From: Arenibacter arenosicollis
GTDB lineage: Bacteria; Bacteroidota; Bacteroidia; Flavobacteriales; Flavobacteriaceae
NCBI RefSeq assembly: GCF_014397245.1
Contig: NZ_JACLHY010000003.1
Span: 186,001 to 250,000 of the forward strand
Length of the DNA stretch: 64,000 nucleotides
Reading direction: 5' to 3'
Below the pieces are notes generated by a model. It made no database searches. It was not told where the DNA came from and worked only from the letters and a program-made list of their open reading frames with translations. The translations under genes were made by a program, and so were the position numbers. Shown here piece after piece: positions 1-8,561 of this stretch (its first letter is position 1; each line of letters starts with the position of its first letter).

Positions 1-280
1 CTGCACACATTTGACAGGGCTCCAAGGTGACATAAAGGGTACAATTGTGCAGGTATTTCCCGCCCAGAAAATTGGCTGCCGCAGTTATGGCCTGCATTTC
101 GGCATGTGCAGTAACATCGTTCAATCTTTCCGTTAAATTGTGTGCCCGGGCAATGATTCTATTCTCAACCACAATAACTGCCCCTACTGGAACCTCCCCT
201 TTTTCAAAAGCGGCCTCTGCCTCTTGTAAGGCTTTTTTCATGAAATAAGTATCATCGAACGGATTGATCATATGAAACAT
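1..280 (-). CDS. tadA: tRNA-specific adenosine deaminase TadA (C-terminus cut by window edge)
   Basis: This is the first 93 codons of a cytidine/deoxycytidylate-deaminase-fold protein. TadA deaminates the wobble adenosine A34 of tRNA-Arg(ACG) to inosine in the cytoplasm. The N-terminal part reads FMKKALQEAEAAFEKGEVPV, followed by the zinc and catalytic motif HAEM and then the start of the second zinc motif (PCQMC) at the window edge. An ATG at 280 gives MFHMINPF; a second ATG at 271 is possible. It is transcribed away from dxs, which begins about 140 bp to the right. A guanine deaminase is the alternative, but the length to HAEM and the EVPVGAVIV stretch fit TadA better. Confidence 0.88.
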   Translation of the reverse strand, partial: MFHMINPFDDTYFMKKALQEAEAAFEKGEVPVGAVIVVENRIIARAHNLTERLNDVTAHAEMQAITAAANFLGGKYLHNCTLYVTLEPCQMCA

Positions 281-399
281 TTTAAGGCACAATAGTAACA
301 AATATTGGCGTAGGGACAAAAAAAATACTATTTGTTTAAAATTTCCAAAAAACCGTTAATGATACCCTAAGAAATATTCAATTCAACATTTAAATACCT

Positions 400-407
400 T
401 AGTTTTG
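400..407 (+). promoter_or_regulatory. -7 promoter element (TAGTTTTG) of dxs
   Basis: Exact match to the Bacteroidota -7 consensus TAnnTTTG, 15 nt before the ATG at 423. No clear -33 TTG is seen at the usual spacing. The TTG inside this element (405-407) is in frame with dxs and could be mistaken for its start codon. Confidence 0.5.
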
Positions 408-422
408 CGTAACATTTTAAGT

Positions 423-2201
423 ATGCCTAGCGGAATTCTACCACATATAAACGACCCTAAGGATATTAGAACCTTAGAAGTAGTCGATTTAATACAACTT
501 GCCCAAGAATTAAGAGGGTTCATAATAGATATTGTAGCTACTAAAGAAGGACATTTAGGAGCCAGCTTGGGAGTTGTGGAACTAACTATTGCCCTACACT
601 ATGTATTTGACACCCCTACCGACAAACTAATTTGGGATGTGGGACATCAGGCATATGGACACAAAATACTGACAGGCCGTAGAGAAACATTTAACACCAA
701 CAGACAATTAAGGGGCATAAGCGGGTTTCCCAAACGTTCTGAAAGCCCTTATGACGATTTTGGTACCGGACACAGCTCTACTTCCATTTCGGCCATTTTA
801 GGGATGGCATTGGCTTCACAGTTAAAGGGCGAAAAGAATAGACAGCACATTGCAGTCATTGGTGATGCTTCCATTGCCAGTGGTATGGCCTTCGAAGGAC
901 TTAACCACGCCGGGGACACCAATGCCAACATTCTTATAATTCTCAATGACAATGCCATAGGAATTGACCCCAGTGTAGGGGCCCTGAAAAAATACCTTAC
1001 CAATGTTAAAAAAGGGACCGCCAAAGATGAAAACATATTTGAATGTTTAAATTTTAACTATTCAGGCCCTATGGACGGCCACGATTTGGCCTCCTTAATC
1101 AATGAATTGAAGAGACTAAAATCTATTGAAGGCCCCAAGCTGCTGCATATTATAACCACCAAGGGAAAAGGTCTCAGAAAAGCCGAGGAAAATCAAGTAG
1201 TGTATCACGCCCCTGGAAAATTCAACAAGGAAACGGGTGACCTTTTACCGAAAAATTCGGAAAAGCAGCCTCCGAAGTATCAAGATGTATTTGGATACAC
1301 CATAGTGGAATTGGCTAAAAAAAATAAAAACATAGTAGGTATAACTCCGGCCATGCCTACAGGAAGCTCCTTAAAATACATGATGGAACAATTGCCCGAT
1401 AGGGCATTTGACGTTGGTATAGCGGAACAACATGCGGTAACCATGGCAGCGGGTATGGCAGCAGAAGGACTAGTGCCTTTTTGCAACATCTACTCTACTT
1501 TTTTGCAACGTGCCTATGATCAGATCATCCATGATGTGGCACTACAGAATCTCCCAGTTATATTCTGTTTGGATCGTGCCGGTATCGTGGGTCAGGATGG
1601 CGCAACCCATCATGGCATCTATGATATGGCCTATTTAAGATGTATTCCAAATCTTATTATTTTTGCCCCTATGAACGAAATTGAGCTTAGGGATATAATG
1701 TATACTGCCCAACTGGGATTGGGACAACCTATAGCCATAAGGTATCCAAGAGGGAGTGGTGTAATCCTGGATTGGAAACGGGATTTTAATAAAATACCGA
1801 TAGGAATATCACAAGAATTAAAAAAAGGAACGAAAATTGCGGTACTTTCGATCGGTCATATTGGGAATATGGTGAGCAGTTTGCTGAACAGCCTTAAAGA
1901 CAATAGCCTTATTGGTCATTACAACATGCGATTTGTAAAACCATTGGACACTGTTATGTTGAACAAAGTTTTATCTACCTATGAGCAGGTCATCACCATA
2001 GAGGATGGTTGCAAAATAGGTGGATTCGGAAGTGCGATTTTGGAATATGCAAACGAGATCCATAGTTTTGTTCCCATAAAAATTTTTGGTGTTGAAGATG
2101 TTTTTATTGAGCAGGGAACAGTGGAAGAGCTCCAAAAAATGGCTAAAATAGATATTTCGACCTTAAAAAATTATATTAACAACCTTTTGAATTCTGATTA
2201 G
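423..2201 (+). CDS. dxs: 1-deoxy-D-xylulose-5-phosphate synthase
   Basis: This enzyme condenses pyruvate with glyceraldehyde-3-phosphate using thiamine diphosphate, the first step of the MEP isoprenoid pathway, in the cytoplasm. Visible signatures are the N-terminal thiamine-binding region with WDVGHQAYGHKILTGRR and FGTGHSSTSISA, the Mg/ThDP motif GDASIASGMAFEGLNHAG with NDN, the central transketolase pyrimidine-binding domain (DVGIAEQHAVTMAAGMA; DRAGIVGQDGATHHG), and the C-terminal transketolase domain (TIEDGCKIGGFGSAI). The ATG at 423 gives 592 aa, the usual flavobacterial length. An in-frame TTG at 405 lies inside a promoter-like element, so I reject it as the start. The next gene starts 2 nt after the stop, so the two are probably co-transcribed. 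Confidence 0.97.
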   Translation: MPSGILPHINDPKDIRTLEVVDLIQLAQELRGFIIDIVATKEGHLGASLGVVELTIALHYVFDTPTDKLIWDVGHQAYGHKILTGRRETFNTNRQLRGISGFPKRSESPYDDFGTGHSSTSISAILGMALASQLKGEKNRQHIAVIGDASIASGMAFEGLNHAGDTNANILIILNDNAIGIDPSVGALKKYLTNVKKGTAKDENIFECLNFNYSGPMDGHDLASLINELKRLKSIEGPKLLHIITTKGKGLRKAEENQVVYHAPGKFNKETGDLLPKNSEKQPPKYQDVFGYTIVELAKKNKNIVGITPAMPTGSSLKYMMEQLPDRAFDVGIAEQHAVTMAAGMAAEGLVPFCNIYSTFLQRAYDQIIHDVALQNLPVIFCLDRAGIVGQDGATHHGIYDMAYLRCIPNLIIFAPMNEIELRDIMYTAQLGLGQPIAIRYPRGSGVILDWKRDFNKIPIGISQELKKGTKIAVLSIGHIGNMVSSLLNSLKDNSLIGHYNMRFVKPLDTVMLNKVLSTYEQVITIEDGCKIGGFGSAILEYANEIHSFVPIKIFGVEDVFIEQGTVEELQKMAKIDISTLKNYINNLLNSD

Positions 2202-2202
2202 C

Positions 2203-3315
2203 ATGTACGGTAAAATTTTCATCATTGTCCTTCTGTTTCTAAATTTTAATTTTTTATTTGCCCAAGATACTATACCTGCCCCGCAAGCTCCGGATTCCAC
2301 CCAAGTGGATTCCATGCGTATAGACACTATTGTAATAAGGACCTTGCAGGACAAAATAAAATATATTCCCCGGGGTGCGGACCTAACCAATCCTGTTGTT
2401 TCCTTTAAACGCACCAAACCTCTGGAAGAAAAATATAGGCGTTTCAGTATTCCTTCCTTCTGGGAAAAGGAGAATAAACTTGGATTTAATTTTAGTGAGG
2501 TAGCCTTTGTAAACTGGAATGCGGGGGGTAACAATTCCATTTCCGGTTTGGCCAGCGCCAAATTTGTTCGAAATTATAAATTTCGATACGTTCAATTAAA
2601 CAACAATTTGGATATCCGATATGGCCTTAATGCGCAGGAAGGCTTTAAATTGAGAAAATCCGATGACGCACTGCGGTTTTCCTCCACCTTTGCCTTTAGA
2701 AGGGACACCATAAGCAATTGGTATTATTCTGCCAGCGCCGAATTTAGAACGCAGTTCTCCAATGGTTACAAATACCCCAATAGGGATAAACCAATTTCTA
2801 GATTTATGGCTCCAGGATATGCTCTTTTGGGAGCTGGTACATCCTATATTCCGGAAGGTAAGAAATTCAACCTACGTCTGGCGCCGCTTACTTTTAAATC
2901 TACCTTTGTATTAGACCAAACCTTAGCAAACGGTGGTGCTTTTGGAGTTCAAAAAGCACTGGTGGATACGGATGGCAATATCATAAAGGAGGGCGAAAAC
3001 GTTTATCTCGAGTTTGGTTTTCTGGTCTCCAATAGTTGGGAAACCGTGGTTTATGACAATGTGAAATTAAATCATAGATTACAGTTATACTCGGACTACG
3101 TGAAGAATTTCGGAAATATTGATGTGGACTGGGAATTAAACCTGGACCTGACAGTAAACAAATACGTAAAGGCTTCCATAGGCACCCATGTTTTATATGA
3201 CCACGATATTATATTCGACGAGGTAAAGGCCGCAGACGGAACCGTTACCACCCCAGGTAAACGCAAAATTCAATTCAAACAATTACTAGGGGTTGGCTTG
3301 GTATATGACTTCTAA
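2203..3315 (+). CDS. DUF3078 family protein, probable outer-membrane beta-barrel
   Basis: A 370-aa secreted protein of the Bacteroidota-specific DUF3078 family, of unknown function. A signal peptide of about 20 residues ends at FLFAQ. A short Pro/Asp-rich linker follows. The rest is rich in alternating aromatic and polar strands typical of an outer-membrane barrel, with the family hallmark NFSEVAFVNWNAGGNNSISG near residues 100-120 and a barrel-like end (GVGLVYDF, final Phe). The start lies 2 nt after the dxs stop; the pairing with dxs suggests one operon. It converges with dgt and the two stop codons overlap by 4 bp, leaving no room for a separate terminator. Confidence 0.85.
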   Translation: MYGKIFIIVLLFLNFNFLFAQDTIPAPQAPDSTQVDSMRIDTIVIRTLQDKIKYIPRGADLTNPVVSFKRTKPLEEKYRRFSIPSFWEKENKLGFNFSEVAFVNWNAGGNNSISGLASAKFVRNYKFRYVQLNNNLDIRYGLNAQEGFKLRKSDDALRFSSTFAFRRDTISNWYYSASAEFRTQFSNGYKYPNRDKPISRFMAPGYALLGAGTSYIPEGKKFNLRLAPLTFKSTFVLDQTLANGGAFGVQKALVDTDGNIIKEGENVYLEFGFLVSNSWETVVYDNVKLNHRLQLYSDYVKNFGNIDVDWELNLDLTVNKYVKASIGTHVLYDHDIIFDEVKAADGTVTTPGKRKIQFKQLLGVGLVYDF

Positions 3316-4655
3316 AGCTGTCTTCCCATAATTTTATTATGGATATGCACCGCTGTACTATCCGATAAACTGGCTACATAACAACAGGTATTCAAGAGAA
3401 TGGAATATACAGAAGCTGAAGTTTCCCTATAGGATTCTGGCAAAGTAGAAATCATTAATCGGTCGTAATTGGAACTGTTTCCTTCCTTTTCCCGGATTAA
3501 AGCCGTGGTGTACACATCCAAAATATCCGAGATGATCTTATAACCGGCTATTTCTTTTTCCAATACTTCCTGGGACTGATATATCTTCTGCACGCTTAAT
3601 TTAAGAATGTCCTCTATTTGTGCCTTGAACTTACTTTTTTCCATTAAGGAAACCGAGAATTCACCTTTTAGGATAGCATCCTCATTTTCAATAAAAATAG
3701 CAATGGCATCCGAAATCAAGGTATTGATCGCCAAAGCCCTTAAATAGCTCAGTCGATCTTCCATATAGATCAACTCGTTATACTTTTTTATATTAATGCT
3801 GTCCTTTACCAACTTAATTAAGTATTCCAAAGCATAATCCTCAGAAATAAGTCCTAAATTGATTCCGTCCTCAAAATCTATAATAGTATAACAAATATCA
3901 TCCGCAGCTTCCACCAAGAAGGTAAGTGGGTGTCTACAAAAACCAACATCCTCTCCTTTACCCCTTGATTCCAATCCCAATTCCTCGGCTAATTCCCTAA
4001 AAGAAACAACGTCTTGCTGGAAAAAGCCAAATTTTTTATCTGCAATATGTTTGGTAGGCTTTTTGGGCAACGATTCTTTTGGGTACTTCATAAAAGCGCC
4101 CAAGGTGGCATAACTCAGTCGCAATCCACCCTCTACTCCTTTTCGGGTCTCCGTTAACAACTTATAACCATTGGCATTACCTTCGAAATCTACAATATCC
4201 TGATATTCCTTCTGAGTTAGGACATCTTTGAATTGTTGACCTTTTCCCGTTTTAAAATATTCCCCAATAGCCTTTTCACCACTATGCCCAAATGGTGGAT
4301 TTCCTATATCATGTGCCAATGCCGCAGCGGCCACTATGGCCCCGAAATCATTAAACCTATATCCATGTACCTCACTAAGATAGGGATGTCTTTCCAAAAT
4401 TTTCTTTCCGGCAATCCTACCGAGGCTTCTTCCCACCACAGAGACTTCCAAGCTATGGGTAAGTCGGGTATGGACAAAATCGGTTTTGGATAGGGGTATT
4501 ACCTGGGTCTTGTCCTGTAGGCTCCTAAAGGCTGCGGAGAATATTACCCTATCGTAATCCACTTCAAAACCCAAGCGGGTTTCATCCTGTTCTTTTCGTA
4601 TTCTTTTGTGGGTATCACCAAAGCGTTTTAATGATAGAAGTTGTTCCCAATTCAT
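3312..4655 (-). CDS. dgt: Deoxyguanosinetriphosphate triphosphohydrolase (dGTPase)
   Basis: A 447-aa HD-superfamily enzyme that releases triphosphate from dGTP and so affects dNTP pools. The HD metal site is visible as RLTHSLEV (His67) and ALAHDIGNPPFGHSGE (His115-Asp116), with the family stretches VIFSAAFRSLQDKTQV before and HPLTFLVEAADDICYTIIDFEDG later (additional Asp ligand). Length is normal for the long-form family. The ATG at 4655 gives MNWEQLLSLKRFGD, as in flavobacterial homologues. It faces away from the phosphate porin across a 332-bp regulatory gap. Confidence 0.95.
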   Translation of the reverse strand: MNWEQLLSLKRFGDTHKRIRKEQDETRLGFEVDYDRVIFSAAFRSLQDKTQVIPLSKTDFVHTRLTHSLEVSVVGRSLGRIAGKKILERHPYLSEVHGYRFNDFGAIVAAAALAHDIGNPPFGHSGEKAIGEYFKTGKGQQFKDVLTQKEYQDIVDFEGNANGYKLLTETRKGVEGGLRLSYATLGAFMKYPKESLPKKPTKHIADKKFGFFQQDVVSFRELAEELGLESRGKGEDVGFCRHPLTFLVEAADDICYTIIDFEDGINLGLISEDYALEYLIKLVKDSINIKKYNELIYMEDRLSYLRALAINTLISDAIAIFIENEDAILKGEFSVSLMEKSKFKAQIEDILKLSVQKIYQSQEVLEKEIAGYKIISDILDVYTTALIREKEGNSSNYDRLMISTLPESYRETSASVYSILLNTCCYVASLSDSTAVHIHNKIMGRQL

Positions 4656-4752
4656 GTTCTCAATTTAGTTGCCGCAAGATACATTTTTAGAAATTCAACA
4701 CATAATAAAACCCTAATGCACATTCCAGAACCCAAAAACCTCAGATCAATTT

Positions 4753-4785
4753 TTAACGATAAGTTAATCTTAACATTACAATGGG
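4753..4785 (+). promoter_or_regulatory. Pho-box-like 11-bp direct repeats (distal set)
   Basis: Three units in 11-bp phase: TTAACGATAAG (4753), TTAATCTTAAC (4764), ATTAC... (4775). The spacing and the WTAAC core match two further sets before the porin and PiT genes. PhoB-family regulators bind 11-bp direct repeats; the role here is inference. Confidence 0.4.
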
Positions 4786-4849
4786 TTTATTAGTAATCCC
4801 CATCTTAGCACTTGTCTATAGACTATTTTGGTTTCATTTTAACTATTAG
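4781..4849 (+). CDS. Possible 22-aa hydrophobic microprotein
   Basis: ATG at 4781, 22 codons, TAG at 4847-4849. The peptide begins MGLLVIPILALVYRLFW and is almost entirely hydrophobic with one Arg, so it could be one membrane helix. It sits just after the distal 11-bp repeats and before a strong terminator hairpin at 4878-4910, so a short transcript covering only this frame is possible. There is no Shine-Dalgarno sequence. A reading frame this short can arise by chance. Confidence 0.25.
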   Translation: MGLLVIPILALVYRLFWFHFNY

Positions 4850-4877
4850 TTTTTGTCGACTATTGATGTGAAATCGG

Positions 4878-4910
4878 AAGCTACCTCTGGCCAAGGTAGC
4901 TTTTTTATTT
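4878..4910 (+). terminator. Rho-independent terminator in the porin upstream region
   Basis: Stem AAGCTACCT (4878-4886) pairs perfectly with AGGTAGCTT (4894-4902) around a 7-nt loop, followed by TTTTTTATTT. It ends transcription before the porin gene, so something upstream within 4656-4877 is likely transcribed rightwards. Confidence 0.8.
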
Positions 4911-4930
4911 AAAGTAATGTTGTTTCTAAG

Positions 4931-4964
4931 TTAACCTTAAATTAACACATATGTTGGTTCTTTG
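4931..4964 (+). promoter_or_regulatory. Pho-box-like 11-bp repeats and weak -7 element before the porin
   Basis: TTAACCTTAAA (4931-4941) and TTAACACATAT (4942-4952) form an 11-bp direct repeat. GTTCTTTG (4957-4964) resembles TAnnTTTG with two mismatches and lies 24 nt before the start codon. The arrangement, repeats just upstream of a poor promoter, is that of an activator-dependent promoter. Confidence 0.45.
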
Positions 4965-4987
4965 CGCTCGACAAAAACTAATATATT

Positions 4988-6193
4988 ATGAAAATGAAAT
5001 GCTTAGCTCTTGGGCTAATAATATGCTCATTTTTCACATCTTATTCCCAAGAAACCAATGCCCCGGAATTTGGCAAGGGTCTTTTTAATTTAGTGGGTAA
5101 GGATAGTACTTGGAGTGCAAAGATTGCGGCTAGAATGCAATTTTTGAGTAGTACAACCTGGTCGGAAAATTCGAACGGAGATTTTACGGACCCACACTTT
5201 AACGCACTTATCAGGAGGGCGAGGTTAAAATTTGATGGATTTGTATATTCCCCTAAACTTAGCTACAAACTGGAATTGGGTTTATCCAATAGGGATATCT
5301 CGGGTGGCTCCGAATACACAAGTGATGCTCCCCGATATATATTGGATGCCGTAGTAATGTGGAATTTTTATCAAAATTTTGAACTTTGGGTAGGACAAAC
5401 CAAACTCCCTGGCAACATGGAAAGGGTTATTTCCTCTGGAAACCTTCAAATGGTGGATCGCTCCTTGTTGAATGGCCAGTTTACCTTGGACAGGGACATG
5501 GGCATACAGCTTAGACACTTCACCAACCTAACGGACACATTTTTAATACGGGAAATAGTCGCCATTTCGCAAGGTGAAGGTAGAAACGTCACCACTGGAA
5601 ACCTAGGCGGGCATCAATACAGCGGACGTTTGGAACTACTTCCATTTGGCGAATTCAAGGGAGGTGGAGAATATAGCGGTGCCGATTTAAAAAGGGAACA
5701 ATCCCCAAAACTGATGTTGGCGGCCACCTATAACCTTAATCTGAATGCTGTAAAGACCAGAGGTAGCCAAGGGACTTATATGGTAACCGATTACGGATTT
5801 CACAAAACCAATATCAACACACTTTTTCTGGATGCCATGTTTAAATACAACGGATTCTCCTTTATGGCAGAATACGCCCACAGGGATGCCGATGACCCAT
5901 TTGCTAGAAATTTAGACGGCTCCCTGACAGGCGATGTGGTTCAAGTGGGGCATGGATTAAATCTGCAAACAGGATATCTTTTTAATAACAATCTGGAGAT
6001 TTCAGGGAGATACACAAACGTAGAATTAAACAATAATATTACTGGTGCAAACCCAGAAAATCAGTACACCTTGGGGCTTTCCAAATATATTGTTGGCCAC
6101 AAATTAAAGGTCCAAACAGATATTAGTTATCTTTCTGTTGGGAATGGCCCTGAAGAATTGATGTATAGACTTCAACTGGATGTACATTTTTAG
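4988..6193 (+). CDS. Phosphate-selective porin (OprO/OprP family)
   Basis: A 401-aa outer-membrane barrel that would let phosphate or polyphosphate cross the outer membrane. A signal peptide of about 20 residues ends in FFTSYSQ. The family pattern follows: an N-terminal region with WSAKIAARMQFLSSTTW, then RRARLKFDGFVYSPKLSYKLELG and YWVGQ-type strand FELWVGQTKLPGNMER, and a C-terminal strand ending YRLQLDVHF with the terminal Phe of barrel proteins. Two ATGs at 4988 and 4994 are possible starts; I use the first. The gene is followed after 73 bp by a phosphate transporter, which supports the substrate. Specificity for orthophosphate over polyphosphate cannot be read from the sequence. Confidence 0.87.
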   Translation: MKMKCLALGLIICSFFTSYSQETNAPEFGKGLFNLVGKDSTWSAKIAARMQFLSSTTWSENSNGDFTDPHFNALIRRARLKFDGFVYSPKLSYKLELGLSNRDISGGSEYTSDAPRYILDAVVMWNFYQNFELWVGQTKLPGNMERVISSGNLQMVDRSLLNGQFTLDRDMGIQLRHFTNLTDTFLIREIVAISQGEGRNVTTGNLGGHQYSGRLELLPFGEFKGGGEYSGADLKREQSPKLMLAATYNLNLNAVKTRGSQGTYMVTDYGFHKTNINTLFLDAMFKYNGFSFMAEYAHRDADDPFARNLDGSLTGDVVQVGHGLNLQTGYLFNNNLEISGRYTNVELNNNITGANPENQYTLGLSKYIVGHKLKVQTDISYLSVGNGPEELMYRLQLDVHF

Positions 6194-6201
6194 CAAAAAA
6201 T

Positions 6202-6246
6202 ATAACCTTAAGATAACGTTACGAACCTAGAGACTTTAGATATTTG
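6202..6246 (+). promoter_or_regulatory. Pho-box-like 11-bp repeats and -7 element before the PiT gene
   Basis: ATAACCTTAAG (6202-6212) and ATAACGTTACG (6213-6223) form an 11-bp direct repeat like those before the porin. GATATTTG (6239-6246) is one mismatch from TAnnTTTG and lies about 20 nt before the ATG. This suggests that the transporter has its own promoter as well as possible read-through from the porin gene. Confidence 0.45.
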
Positions 6247-6266
6247 CAAACTATTTTTATAAGATA

Positions 6267-8537
6267 ATGGACAATTTATATTTATTAATGATCATTGCCC
6301 TTGCCTTCTTGGCAATAGCAGATTTAGTAGTTGGAGTTAGTAATGACGCCGTAAACTTTTTAAATTCCGCAATTGGCTCCAAAGCCATTTCGTTTAGGAC
6401 TATAATGATCGTGGCCAGTTTGGGGATAGCCATAGGTGCCATTTTTTCCAGCGGTATGATGGAGGTCGCCCGAAAAGGTATCTTTCATCCCGGTGAGTTC
6501 ATGTTCAGCGAGATTATGATAATTTTCATGGCGGTTATGATAACCGACATCTTGTTATTGGATTTTTTCAATACTGTAGGGATGCCTACCTCCACCACAG
6601 TATCCATTGTTTTTGAACTTTTGGGAGCCTCTGTCGCCATGTCCTTTATTAAAATAGCCTCAAGTGGGGGGGACTATATTGATATTTATAATTATATAAA
6701 CACTTCAAAGGCTACTGAAATTATTTTGGGCATTTTGCTTTCCGTTGTCATTGCCTTTTCCATAGGAGCCTTAGTGCAATATCTGTCCCGAATTCTACTT
6801 TCTTTCGACTTTAGAAAAAAGGCTAAGATCATAGGAGCACTCTTCGGAGGTATAGCCTTGTCCGCTATCACCTATTTCATCCTAATTAAAGGTTTAAAAG
6901 GTGCTACTTTCGTAAGTGATGATGTTCTTGATTATATTAAAAACAATACTGGCACCATTATCATAGGAAGCCTCGTGCTTTGGACCATAGTATCTTATAT
7001 TATTTCGGTGGTGTTGAAATATGACGTTTATAAACTCATTATTATCGTAGGAACATTTGCCTTGGCACTTGCTTTTGCCGGGAACGACCTTGTTAACTTT
7101 ATAGGAGTTCCAATTGCCGCATGGCAGTCCTTTGAAGCCTGGCAAGCCTCTGGTATTCCTGCTAATGAATTTAGTATGACCGTATTGGCCGACAAGGTCC
7201 CTACCCCAACTGTTTTATTATTCGTAGCGGGAATGGTCATGGTTCTTACCCTCTGGTTTTCCAAAAAAGCACGCTATGTAACCCAAACAGAAATTAACCT
7301 ATCCAGGGAAGGTGAATCAAAGGAACGTTTTCAGCCTAATTTCCTGTCCAGAGGAATAGTAAGATCGGCAATGATGTTATCCACGGTTACTTCAGCGCTT
7401 TTACCAAAATCTTTACAGGAAAGAATAGATTCCAATTTTAAAAAACCAGTTATACCCCTTTCCAAGGATAAAACTTTTGAAATGCCAGCTTTTGATATGG
7501 TAAGGGCCTCCGTGAATTTGATGGTTGCCGGTATATTGATTTCCTTGGCCACATCTTACAAATTACCATTGTCTACCACTTATGTTACCTTCATGGTGGC
7601 AATGGGTTCATCCTTGGCCGATAGGGCTTGGGGGGCAGAAAGTGCGGTTTACCGAGTTGCAGGAGTTTTGAATGTTATTGGAGGTTGGTTCTTTACAGCC
7701 ATTATCGCCTTTGTATCAGCCGCCGTAATTGTTTCCCTTATCAATATTCATGTTCCGTCAATGGTGGCCGTACTATTATTACTTGCGGTGCTATTGCTTG
7801 TAAGAAACTACATTTCACATAACAAAAAGTCCAAGGAAATAAAAGCTGAAGACAGTCTAAGAAAGGCTGAAAGCAGTTCTATCCAAGGCGTGATCGAGGA
7901 AAGTGCGGACAATATTTCCAACGTTGCAAAAAGAAGTAACAAAATATACACAAACATCATAGATGGCCTCGCAAAGCAAGATTTGGAGCTTCTGAAAAAG
8001 AACAAAAAAGGTGTTCGTAAACTCTCTGATGAAATAGACGAATTAAGAGATCATATTTTCTATTTTATCAAAAATTTGGATGATGCCAGTGTAGGGGCCA
8101 GTAATCTCTATATAAACATCTTGGGATATTTGCAGGATATGGCGCAATCATTGGAATATCTCAACAAAATAAGCCATAAGCACATCCACAATAACCACAA
8201 AAAATTAAAATACAACCAGATTAAAGAGCTAAAAGAAATAGATCTTGAATTACAAAAATTGCTCAGTGCTACTAAAGCGGCTTTTGAAACTCGGTCATTT
8301 AATCGTATAGGTATCATTTTTGCCAGTAAACAAGAACTCTTGGATATGGTATCGCAAAAAATTGAAAAACAAATTGCTAGGACACGTACAGAAGAATCCA
8401 GTCCTAAAAATACCACCTTGTACTTTACCTTTCTTTTGGAAACTAAAGATTTCATTAACGCCACTATGAATCTTCTGGAGCTATACTACAAGGAGCACGA
8501 TAGTACGGTTAAACCTGCAAAACTGGAGGCACAATAA
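6267..8537 (+). CDS. PiT-family inorganic phosphate transporter with C-terminal PhoU-like domain
   Basis: A 756-aa inner-membrane permease for phosphate (proton- or sodium-coupled in the family). Both inverted PiT signatures are visible: GVSNDAVNFLNSAIGSKAIS near residues 23-42 with TVGMPTSTTVSIVFELLGA, and GNDLVNFIGVPIAAWQ near residue 272 with the second half LPLSTTYVTFMVAMGSSLAD near 430. About ten to twelve hydrophobic segments end near residue 515. From about 535 to 740 it is a soluble helical domain with PhoU-like character (KRSNKIYTNIIDGL; ELRDHIFYFIKNLDDASVGASN). Ordinary PiT proteins are about 400-500 aa, so the PhoU-like tail and longer middle are additions common in Bacteroidota. 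It is followed by 8562 after 24 bp. Confidence 0.93.
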   Translation: MDNLYLLMIIALAFLAIADLVVGVSNDAVNFLNSAIGSKAISFRTIMIVASLGIAIGAIFSSGMMEVARKGIFHPGEFMFSEIMIIFMAVMITDILLLDFFNTVGMPTSTTVSIVFELLGASVAMSFIKIASSGGDYIDIYNYINTSKATEIILGILLSVVIAFSIGALVQYLSRILLSFDFRKKAKIIGALFGGIALSAITYFILIKGLKGATFVSDDVLDYIKNNTGTIIIGSLVLWTIVSYIISVVLKYDVYKLIIIVGTFALALAFAGNDLVNFIGVPIAAWQSFEAWQASGIPANEFSMTVLADKVPTPTVLLFVAGMVMVLTLWFSKKARYVTQTEINLSREGESKERFQPNFLSRGIVRSAMMLSTVTSALLPKSLQERIDSNFKKPVIPLSKDKTFEMPAFDMVRASVNLMVAGILISLATSYKLPLSTTYVTFMVAMGSSLADRAWGAESAVYRVAGVLNVIGGWFFTAIIAFVSAAVIVSLINIHVPSMVAVLLLLAVLLLVRNYISHNKKSKEIKAEDSLRKAESSSIQGVIEESADNISNVAKRSNKIYTNIIDGLAKQDLELLKKNKKGVRKLSDEIDELRDHIFYFIKNLDDASVGASNLYINILGYLQDMAQSLEYLNKISHKHIHNNHKKLKYNQIKELKEIDLELQKLLSATKAAFETRSFNRIGIIFASKQELLDMVSQKIEKQIARTRTEESSPKNTTLYFTFLLETKDFINATMNLLELYYKEHDSTVKPAKLEAQ

Positions 8538-8561
8538 GGTCAATTACAATATGACGATTGA

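Larger units (their letters stand above)
4844..4983. repeat. 16-bp perfect inverted repeat spanning the porin leader
   Basis: Left arm 4844-4859 (TATTAGTTTTTGTCGA) and right arm 4968-4983 are exact reverse complements, 108 bp apart. The space between holds the terminator hairpin and the proximal 11-bp repeats. The right arm occupies the leader 5-20 nt before the porin ATG, so in a long transcript it would pair with the left arm and cover the ribosome landing site. No target-site duplication is obvious. Confidence 0.7.

Noticed and set aside
749-1489. Long minus-strand reading frames inside dxs
   Set aside because: They are antisense to strongly conserved coding sequence and have no family features.
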